From Reclinomonas americana ATCC 50394 (Eukaryota; Jakobida; Jakobea; Jakobida), in NCBI GenBank assembly GCA_048213135.1, contig PS015462.1, positions 1 through 47,931 on the forward strand: a stretch of 47,931 nucleotides of DNA, in the 5' to 3' direction. Below the pieces are notes generated by a model. That model was not told where the DNA came from and searched no databases. It worked only from the letters and a program-made list of their open reading frames with translations. Below, in pieces: positions 39,613 to 47,931 of this stretch; position 1 is the first letter of the stretch; each line of letters starts with the position of its first letter. The position numbers were made by a program, and so were the translations under genes.

Positions 39613-42600
39613 ATGTTGGGTGGCGATGCCGAGCATCCCCATGGCGCAAGGACAACACCGCCCAACACCACATCTGCATCAGTGGCTGCTGTCTTTGCTG
39701 CTGCAGCGGCCGCCTCTGCTGCAGCAGGAGGAGGAGGAGCAGCAGCACCACCAACAGCAGGTGGTCCTCGCTTGTCAACGTACCACCCGGCACCGCCAGA
39801 AGCGCGCGCCACTCGCTTTGTGTACTCGCTGGCACACATGAACGCGTTGCGCATGTCTCCGCTGCTGGTCACTGATGAGGCGTGGCAGTTGATCCCGCGC
39901 GGCTTGCGGAAGCCGCAGCCATGGTTGGTCACCTGCAATGCGCGCTTGTGTGTCTCGCGTGTGTCTTTGTGCACGCTGCTCATGCGTTGGTAGGGATCCC
40001 GAGGAGGAGCGCATGATGGCGCGGCTGACCGAGGCCAAGTACAAGGGCGGTGGTGGCATTGGCGAGGAGCTGGTTCGTGCCAGACTCTCTTTTGCGTCGT
40101 GTCCACACTTTTTTTGTGACGTTTGCAATGCGTGCAGGAGCCCAAGCGCTCTGCACATCGGGAGCATGGAGAGGGACGGTTGGGTGCTGCAGGTGAAGGT
40201 GGGTTGGGCAGGCGAGGGGCGGCGGGAGGTGGGACTGGTGGCGACTCGCTGCTCGGACGCAGTACGACGACGACTGGACGGGGTCGTGGCGCGAGTATCG
40301 ATGCGCCGCCTGCGTCGGGAGACTCGTGGCGCACACGAGGAGCACCTGCAGGTGTCGGTTCGTTGGCGTCGTCGTCGGCATTGTCGTCGTCGTCGTCGTC
40401 GTCGTCGACAGCGCAGGGTGACAAGCGCGATCGGTGTGTCTGTTTGCAACTGGATGGGGCGGCGGTGTCCACAAGTGCTCACCAATGTCTCGTGACAGGG
40501 GATCGCGAAGCAGCAACGACTCGAGCTGGCGTCGTGCCGAGGGCGCGTCCAAGGTGTGTTTGTTTGTGTGCGTGTGTGCGCACACAGTTTGTGACTCTAG
40601 CACGCGCCACGCAGCCGGGCTTCGACATGCGCTCGCTGGGCAATGTGGCGCCCGCAGGTGGCACACTTCCCAGCGGTGCCGTGTCGCTGAACGAGATCGA
40701 GAGCTCGTTTGGTGGCAGCCAGTCTTCCACTGGCAATCGCCGCAGCAACAAGACCAAGGACGGCAACGCGGGCGACTACATTGCCTTTGTGAAGAACCTC
40801 GAGTCGGGAACCTCCCGCGAGGACCTCATGATGTTCTTTGCGGCGCAGCGTCCGCTGTCGGTGCAACTGAACGGTTCGCAGGCGCATGTCTACTTTGGCG
40901 ACGAGAGTCACCTGCGAGGAGCACTGGAACTGACCAACAAGGTACTGTCGTGTGCGTTGGCGGCGTCGGTGGGGCACCGCAGATTCACTGTGCTCGCACG
41001 CAGCCGCTCAAGTCGCGGCCGATTCGAATCGTCGTCGACAATCAATCACGGCCGGTCGGAGGCGGAAGCTCACAGGGCCGTCGCATTGCCTCGGTGATTC
41101 AACCGAATTCACGAGACGCAGACTCCAAGGTGATCATCATCACACCATGGGTTTGAGGGGGGCGGGGGTGGTATGTGCCGCGTCGTTCTGACACGCCGCA
41201 ATGCTTTGCTAGTCTACGGCAACCTCGACCGCCGATGCCGACAGTCGTGCGCGTACGGAGAACAGGAAGGGTGCGGAGGGCGGGGCTGCTGGCGGCTCTG
41301 CCGATGGTGGTGGAAATGGTGGTGGAAATGGCGGTGACGGCGACAGTCGTTCAGGAAGTCGCTTTGCGCGCTTCTTTGAGGCCACTGTTGTTGCGTAGTC
41401 TTGTGTCGTCCGTCTGCCCCACTCCTACTTCTATGCTGATGTGTCGCCAGACACCTGACGACTTCCCGGAGCCGTCGGAGCAGAGCTCGGGTGTGCAGCA
41501 CGGAGAAATGGTGATTATTGGCACGGTGAAGAATTTCGACCCCACACAAGGCGGCAGCGGCACTAGTGCCAAGCTGCAGCGCAAGTCGAGTGGGCCAGCT
41601 GGGGAGACGCCGAAAATGTCACCGACAAAGACGGTGGCGCAGTCGCCGGCCAAGTCGACCACGGTGTCGCACTCGTCGGATTCGGCCGCCTCGTCTGCCG
41701 CCGCGCTGCTCTCGTATGACGCGGCATTGCCGTCGTCACCCGAGATGCCGTCGCGCCGAGCGCACCTCGATGCGCCCAACGCGCTGCCGCCCATCATGTC
41801 GGCCATTGGTCCGGGCGGTTTCTTTGGTGACATGAGCAGCCCTGGAGTCGCTCTGGTACGTTGCATGTGTGTGCTTGCGCGTCGTCTTTTTCTACGACTC
41901 TCATGCACGGGCGGCCACACACAGGAGGAGGGTCTGGAGGAGCTGGGCGGCAGTGATGCACCATCGTCGCCACCGTCAATGGAAGGGCAGGCGTTCGAGT
42001 CATCCTCGTCGTCCTCGCCGTGGGGTCGACCCATGGGTCTCATGGACGGTGGAGCTGGTGGCGGTGGCGTTCCGGGGGGTGCTGGAGGCGGCGGCAACGG
42101 TCGACCAATGCCGACTAATATGGACTTCCACTCACTGGATCGTCAGCCTCATGCTGCGCGCAATTTGGAGAGCGCCTTCTCCAGCAATGTTCCAGTGGAC
42201 TTTGGTGCCGTACTGGCGCCTCCGCGTGGACCTGTGCCCGGCTTGTCGATTCCACTGACGCAGATGACGGCGAAACCGGCGCCGGAAGCCTCGTCGATGC
42301 GGCCGTCCGACATTGAGAGTGTGCTGCGCCAGATGCTCTCCATCGATCCGGGACCACCGCGAGCTGGCCCTTCGCATCAATCACAGCCTCCGCTTATGAT
42401 GCAGCAAGGCATGCCCTACGGCAATCCGTATGGTGGTGGTGGTGGTGGCGCGTACGCACCTCCATCATCACTACCGCCGTCCATGATGCACCAGCAGCAA
42501 CAGCACCAACAACAACAACAACAGCATGCACGACAGCCGTCCCAGCCCATGCAACAGCAGTCTCCCGCTCCTGCATCCTCGGTGCATTTCCCGGGTGCCA

Positions 42601-43035
42601 TGGTGCCGCCGCCACCGTCCGGCTATCCGTACTCTGCGCAGGCGCCGCCGCTTGCAATGCACCCTGGTGGCTACGCCATGCCACCGCCACCACAGCAGCA
42701 ACAGCAGCAGCAGCAGCAGCAGCTGGTGAGTGTCCATGTGCTGCATTCCAGACCACCATGTCGTGTGTCTCATCTCGTGTTGTTGCATGATGAGGAGCAG
42801 TACAACAAGGGCGCCAACATGTACCCGACTGGTGCGACACAGGCCGCCAAGCCGGCGGAGCAAGCCGCCAGCAGTGCAACTGTTGCCACAAACACGGCAG
42901 GTGGTGGCACCGACTGGATGCAGAAGATATTGGCGGGCGAGCTGACACAGGCGCCGCCGTCGACCGCAGTACCGTCGGTGAGTTGTTACGCGGCGTCATG
43001 ATTGCATTCCAGTGAGTTCTGTAGCCGCTGATACC
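39613..43035 (+). CDS. RRM protein with 4E-T-like motifs and a P/Q-rich tail (translation repressor candidate), interrupted by gap
   Basis: ATG 39613 (MLGGDAEHPHGARTT) opens an Ala-rich N-terminus. At about 39811-39840 is TRFVYSLAHMNALR, arranged like a degenerate Y-x4-L-phi eIF4E-binding helix, followed by EAWQLIPRGLRKPQPWL and DPEEERMMARL. Gly/Ser-rich exons follow. An RRM-like fold is at about 40774-41040 (DYIAFVKNLESGTSREDLMM, QAHVYFGDESHLRGALELTN, KSRPIRIVVD). Then SGSRFARFF (about 41354-41377) resembles SRFSRWF of metazoan 4E-T, and RPSDIESVLRQML (about 42302) resembles another 4E-T segment. The rest is Pro/Gln/Met-rich with a CAG tract (42703-42723) and TDWMQKILAGELT. The last intron starts at GTGAGTTG (42979) and the gap begins at 43036. 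Being an RNA-binding, eIF4E-associated repressor is inference from short motifs. Confidence 0.72.
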
Positions 43036-43327
43036 NNNNNNNNNNNNNNNNNNNNNNNNNNNNNNNNNNNNNNNNNNNNNNNNNNNNNNNNNNNNNNNNN
43101 NNNNNNNNNNNNNNNNNNNNNNNNNNNNNNNNNNNNNNNNNNNNNNNNNNNNNNNNNNNNNNNNNNNNNNNNNNNNNNNNNNNNNNNNNNNNNNNNNNNN
43201 NNNNNNNNNNNNNNNNNNNNNNNNNNNNNNNNNNNNNNNNNNNNNNNNNNNNNNNNNNNNNNNNNNNNNNNNNNNNNNNNNNNNNNNNNNNNNNNNNNNN
43301 NNNNNNNNNNNNNNNNNNNNNNNNNNN
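43036..43327. other. Assembly gap (292 N)
   Basis: It lies between the 3' part of the RRM gene and a fragment whose coding exon lies on the opposite strand. Confidence 0.97.
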
Positions 43328-43863
43328 TTCGTCAATCGACGTTACCCGTGCGTCCTTCGGAGGCTACCAGCCGCCTGCACTGATGCGCCAAAGAGCGCGT
43401 TCACGTCGATACGGTTCGACGCCGCACCGCCGCCCGACGGGGCGATTTGCGGCGGCTGTTGCAGAACCTGTTGTTGTTGTTGTGGCTGCTGCGGCTGCAG
43501 CTGGGGGAGAGGCTGCGCCGGCATCGCGTACCTCTGCTGCGGGAGCGACTGCTGCACAGGTGCCATGGGGGCACCTCGCGGCGCACCGCCGTACATGCCA
43601 GCCGGGTACTGCGCCTGCGGCTGCTGCTGGTACATGGTCGGCATGCCGTAGCCAGGCATAGGACCCGCCATGCGACCAGCCGGCGGCTGTGCCGGCTGTC
43701 CGTACATGCCGTAGTAGCCGGGTGGCACTTGCTGCTGTTGTTGCGCCTGTTGTTGCGGCTGCTGTTGCTGCTGCTGGGGTGGTGGCGGTGGCGGATACGG
43801 TTGTCGCTGCTGAGGAGGGTACTGCGGTTGACCAACCCATGCGCCGGCCTACAGCACACAAGT
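43328..43863 (-). CDS. Q/P/G/Y-rich exon on the minus strand, probably an inverted piece of the RRM gene
   Basis: On the minus strand an acceptor (GTGTGCTGTAG, about 43850) opens a frame reading AGAWVGQPQYPPQQRQPYPP, QQVPPGYYGMYGQPAQPP, GMPTMYQQQPQAQYPAG, then NRIDVNALFGASVQAAG, with a GTAGCC donor at about 43365. It starts with an acceptor and ends with a donor, so it is an internal exon with neither start nor stop. Its composition matches the end of the plus-strand RRM gene, and gaps lie on both sides. The simplest reading is that this contig piece is placed backwards. It could alternatively be an internal exon of a separate minus-strand gene whose other exons are in the gaps. Confidence 0.7.
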
Positions 43864-43944
43864 NNNNNNNNNNNNNNNNNNNNNNNNNNNNNNNNNNNNN
43901 NNNNNNNNNNNNNNNNNNNNNNNNNNNNNNNNNNNNNNNNNNNN
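43864..43944. other. Assembly gap (81 N)
   Basis: It separates the inverted Q/P-rich fragment from the likely terminal exons of the RRM gene. Confidence 0.97.
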
Positions 43945-44045
43945 TTGGAGTCGCAGGTGCGCTTGTGTCTCCTGTGACTGAGTGTTGGCGTATTTTCGTG
44001 TCTCTCACATGCGCGTTTCTCGCGTTACAGCTGTCTCGGAGATGA
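43945..44045 (+). CDS. Likely last coding exons of the RRM/4E-T-like gene
   Basis: TTGGAGTCGCAG (LESQ) ends in a GTGCGC donor at 43957. The next acceptor (CGCGTTACAG) opens CTGTCTCGGAGATGA, that is LSRR then stop at 44043-44045. The frame is consistent at phase 0. The only plus-strand gene that can own it is the one starting at 39613. Confidence 0.55.
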
Positions 44046-44290
44046 CGCTTGGGGGCGAGTGAGTGGTGGTGGAAGGGTTGCATGTTTGGTGGATGTTGTG
44101 ATGGGATGATGATGACGGAGGAGAGCCGCAGTGTAGCAGCAGTGGCCAATGTGGCAGTGGCTGCTTGCGGAAGGAATGAAAAAAACGCGACATTTGCTAA
44201 TTAATTCTACACTGCTTACACTACTCTGCGGACTCCGCAGACTGGTGCTCCATTTCCCGCAATTCAGGGGCGTAATGTTGCTGCCGTTCA

Positions 44291-47200
44291 TCACGTCGTG
44301 AGATCCTGCGGGCACACACACTCACAAAAGCACGCACGACGTACCGCCAGATACGCATAGTCGGTCTCGGCTTCACGCGGACGGTTCTGTGCGCGATAGA
44401 TGCTGATGCGACCGAGAATAGCACGCACACGCTCCCGCCGATCCTTTGTGCGGTTGGCAATGCCAGAGAGGCCTTGAATTGCACCCTCCAAGTCTCCCAT
44501 GCGTCGCTGCAAGCTGCAGCGGTAGTAGGCCAGCGACTCGGACGGTTGCACTGAGAGCGCCTGATCGATCACACTCATCGCCTCGTCGTACTGCACGTGC
44601 GTTCGCGCAACGGTGAGAACACTCGCCTCCCACCATCCACTCGGCCACACCACGCACCTTCTGTTGCCGCTCACACAGCATGGCGTACATGCGGAGCGCA
44701 AGCAAATGTCGTGGATCAATGTTCAACGCTTGGACCAGCGTCTGCCGTGCGGCACTGAGCGATTGATTCTGCACACGCACCACCCTCCACGGTGAGTTCA
44801 CCGCACGCAACAATCATGTGTGCCGGTTGTCACACGCACCTCGGCTTCACGATTGCCGGCATTGATATTGGCCAAGTGCAACATGAAGCGTGCGGCGTCG
44901 GCCAGCACATCTGCTCGGTCTGGGCTCAGCTCCTTGGCCTTGTTGAAGTCGTGCATGATGTCGAGCTCCACAAAGCCGAGCTTCCACTTGATGTTGGCAC
45001 GCAGGCAGTACAGAGAGCCGGTATTCGGCGACATTTGCAGTGCCGCCTCTGCGTCCGACAGTGCGTCTTGGAGTCGATTGGACCGCTGTGACGAGTTAAC
45101 GAATGAGCGAGCGCGCCAGACGACCCAAGCCACGCGACAGAATGACGTACCATGAAGCAGGTGGCACGCCGGAAGAGAACATTGTGCATGTGCTCACACC
45201 CGATTGTAAGCACCTGCGTCAAATCCTCAATGGCCGCGTCAAACTGTTCCATTCGCTCAAAGACTTGCGACCTCCGCAGGTACAGATTGGCATCGTCCGG
45301 ATGCTGGGTAATGGCAGCTCCAAGCACTTCCACTGCACCGTTCGTGTTTCCTAGCGAGAGCAGCGCTCGCGAGCATTGCACCAGCAAGTCGACATTGTTC
45401 GGTTCAATTTGCAGGCCTTGCTGGACATCCTGTCATCGCAACCAGTGTCAGTACCCGCACTCTCTCTCACACACTCACACACACACGGTCATTCTGCAGA
45501 AGCTGACGTAACTTGCAGCGCTTCCTGCGGACGCTTGACGCCCAAAAAGAGACTTGCACGGGCGCAATACGTGGCAGCTCGCTGCGGATTGCACTGCAGC
45601 GACATGTCAAAGTGCTGGAAGGCGGCCTCCGTTTGTTTCTGGAACGAAGCCAGGTCTGCGTTCTTGATGGCCATTAGCGCCTCCGCTCGGCACGCGTGCA
45701 CGTCGGCCAGGAGTGCGGGATCGTTTGGCGCCGCATACCTACATCGTAACGATCAGACACCCGAAAGCACACACAGACAATGAGTGGAAGGAAACCAAAC
45801 TGCAACGCGGCTTCTGAATCCTGCAAAGCGTGGTCTGCATTGCCGAGCAGCCGAGACGCCGTGGAACGCAGCATGTAAGCCGACGAAAGGGTGTAGTCCG
45901 CAGCCAGTGCCGACGAAGTAATCTCAATGGCGGCCTGCAAGAAAAGTTGCAGAGGTAAACAAGTGAATACCTCACACGCCGCTCTCCGACCACACACGCA
46001 GCGCACCTGGTAGTTGCCGGCTCTGATGGCGTCGAGCGCCGCCTGCATCTCACCCTGCTCGCCATCAACACTCGCAAACGACAAGCTGCGACTCATCATG
46101 AGATCGCCACCGTGGCCGCCACCACCCACAACTACACCACTGCCGCTGCCACCAGCCGCGTCCATGTTCGGTGCCGACGACTCCTGCCCGCCAGTGTCAT
46201 CGTGTGTTCCTGTTGGCGGAGCAAGTGTCAGGCCAGGAACCTTGAAAAATTGATGATACACGCATACCGTACTGCTGACTCGAATACGACGCAGTGCTTG
46301 AACCGTCCGAGTCCGGTGTCATCTCGCCCTCCTCACGTCCACCATTGTCGCGGCCGCCAGTGCCACCGTCACCACCCTCAATCGCCGCACCGGATTCGTC
46401 TGCTGTACCGTCTCCGTCACCACCATCACCATCACCATCACCGTCGTCATCGTCGTCGTCGTCGTCGTCGTCTGCCCCAATTCACTTATGAGTGAGTTGC
46501 CGCGCGTCCACACAAGAAAAGATCACAATCTGCATCGTCGCACCATCGAGAAGATTCGGATCCAAATCAACGGCCTTGCTCCAGTCCGCCGCCGACTCCT
46601 CCGCGCGACCAAGCTCGTCTAGCACCATAGAGCGCGACAAATACACCTCGCCAGTGTACGTCGCCTCCGGCGCACACTTGATGGCTTTCGTATAGTGCTC
46701 CAGCGCCAAATCCAGTTTCTGCTGCTCACGATTCATGTCGCCGAGGAACTGCTCGATGGCCACAATATGCCTAACAGCACACACAAGTTGAGTGCGCGAA
46801 ACTCGTCCACACTGACTTTTCTTGCAGCAGACGCACTGTGGATTATCGGTGGCCTCAAACGCACTCGCACACGATGCTTCCGCTGCTTCCCACTCCCCAC
46901 GCTCGGCTTGGAGCTGTGACCACCAACAGCACAACAACATCTCAGCATCANNNNNNNNNNNNNNNNNNNNNNNNNNNNNNNNNNNNNNNNNNNNNNNNNN
47001 NNNNNNNNNNNNNNNNNNNNNNNNNNNNNNNNNNNNNNNNNNNNNNNNNNNNNNNNNNNNNNNNNNNNNNNNNNNNNNNNNNNNNNNNNNNNNNNNNNNN
47101 NNNNNNNNNNNNNNNNNNNNNNNNNNNNNNNNNNNNNNNNNNNNNNNNNNNNNNNNNNNNNNNNNNNNNNNNNNNNNNNNNNNNNNNNNNNNNNNNNNNN

Positions 47201-47931
47201 NNNNNNNNNNNNNNNNNNNNNNNNNNNNNNNNNNNNNNNNNNNNNNNNNNNNNNNNNNNNNNNNNNNNNNNNNNNNNNNNNNNNNNNNNNNNNNNNNNNN
47301 NNNNNNNNNNNNNNNNNNNNNNNNNNNNNNNNNNNNNNNNNNNNNNNNNNNNNNNNNNNNNNNNNNNNNNNNNNNNNNNNNNNNNNNNNNNNNNNNNNNN
47401 NNNNNNNNNNNNNNNNNNNNNNNNNNNNNNNNNNNNNNNNNNNNNNNNNNNNNNNNNNNNNNNNNNNNNNNNNNNNNNNNNNNNNNNNNNNNNNNNNNNN
47501 NNNNNNNNNNNNNNNNNNNNNNNNNNNNNNNNNNNNNNNNNNNNNNNNNNNNNNNNNNNNNNNNNNNNNNNNNNNNNNNNNNNNNNNNNNNNNNNNNNNN
47601 NNNNNNNNNNNNNNNNNNNNNNNNNNNNNNNNNNNNNNNNNNNNNNNNNNNNTATGCACCCAAGCTGGAGGGAGCAAGCGCCAAACCCTTGCGCGCAGCA
47701 AATGAGCCTTGTGCTTGTAGTCATCGTAGTCGTCGGACTTGCCCATCTCGAACAGTGCCGCATCCACCCACTCCAGGGCCTTGTCCGTTGCTCCCAGCAT
47801 CACAGCCACACGGGCAGCCACCACCAAGCTCGGAACGTGTGAGTGATCCGAATCGACGGCCTTTTGCAGCGCGTCGAGGGCCTTGTGCATGTCGCCCAAC
47901 TCCATGTGTACCTTGCCGAGTACTGCACAAC
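44291..47931 (-). CDS. Long tetratricopeptide-repeat (TPR) protein, 5' partial
   Basis: The right edge is an intron acceptor (TTGTGCAG) opening VHMELGDMHKALDALQKAVD, so the N-terminus is outside the window. Exons run leftward with repeated TPR helices: LDLALEHYTKAIKCAPEAT, AEESAADWSKAVDLDPN, ALDAIRAGNYQ, YMLRSTASRLLGNADHALQD, ATYCARASLFLGVKRPQEAL, GAVEVLGAAITQHPDDANLY, QFDAAIEDLTQVL, DALSDAEAALQMSPNTGSLY, ARQTLVQALNIDPRHLLALR, YDEAMSVIDQALSVQPSESL, AILGRISIYRAQNRPREAE. I count at least 11 TPRs. Between two TPR blocks is a disordered insert (about 46045-46485) with poly-Asp, GDGD and Gly-rich stretches. Splicing YLA to DLTT gives a stop at 44291; an alternative frame would end at 44221. The gap 46951-47652 removes exons. 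TPR superhelices bind partner peptides; I cannot name the subfamily. Confidence 0.82.
46951..47652. other. Assembly gap (702 N) inside the TPR gene
   Basis: It separates the exon ending KHKAHLLRAR (right) from the exon GEWEAAEASCASAFEATDNP (left). Several TPR exons are probably hidden. Confidence 0.97.

Noticed and set aside
1-47931. tRNA, rRNA or snRNA genes, including a U1 gene that could explain the splice sites
   Set aside because: I looked for T-arm GGTTCGAATCC-type boxes and snRNA-like motifs by eye on both strands and found none; a covariance search would be needed to exclude them.

Overview
This is a eukaryotic nuclear contig: gene-dense, GC-leaning at third codon positions, and rich in short spliceosomal introns (mostly about 60-85 nt, some 150-320 nt). 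It carries (AG)n and (CT)n microsatellites and eight runs of N. The gene set is RalGAP alpha, a conventional kinesin, HOP2, an RIIa-domain protein of the kind found in flagellar genes, a Tma17-like proteasome chaperone, SUEL-lectin/EGF secreted proteins and WW/C2 adaptors. That points to a free-living unicellular eukaryote, probably a flagellate in or near the opisthokont lineage (apusomonad, filasterean or choanoflagellate-like). I cannot fix the species from sequence alone.

Layout, left to right: RalGAP alpha subunit (-, 55-7227), head-to-head with a C2/WW/coiled-coil adaptor (+, 7768-10571). Next a secreted SUEL-lectin/EGF protein (-, 10803-14520), head-to-head over about 208 bp with a RIIAD1-like protein (+, 14729-15151). 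A non-coding stretch with a degenerate repeat (15349-15710) follows. An EamA/DMT-type transporter (+, from 16372) and HOP2 (-, from 20201) converge into one gap (17642-18265). A very large secreted protein (+, 21029-27939) has 20 near-identical EGF units followed by a 14-blade Asp-box propeller array. Then come an EF-hand protein (-, 28373-29116), an intronless DUF2231 membrane protein (-, 29232-29798), a possible 67-aa ORF (-), kinesin-1 heavy chain (+, 30230-34151), a Tma17-like coiled-coil protein (+, 34225-34740), a proline-rich RING-H2 protein (-, 34817-37947), an RRM plus 4E-T-like protein (+, 39613-44045, interrupted by gaps and apparently one flipped contig piece), and a long TPR protein (-, 44291 to beyond the right edge).

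There is no operon logic here. The genes are independent, packed at 70-800 bp spacing, and arranged in divergent or convergent pairs. The strongest unexpected signal is in the splicing code. Besides ordinary G|GTGAGT and G|GTGCGT donors, at least 22 introns spread over 11 of the 14 genes begin with GTTGCG, and two more with GTTACG. In each case the downstream exon stays in frame, and the last exon base is never G. This looks like a second, register-shifted 5' splice-site class used genome-wide. Other notable points are a probable misoriented scaffold fragment (43328-43863), HOP2 with a long charged N-terminal extension built only from phase-1 introns, and a secreted EGF plus double beta-propeller architecture.
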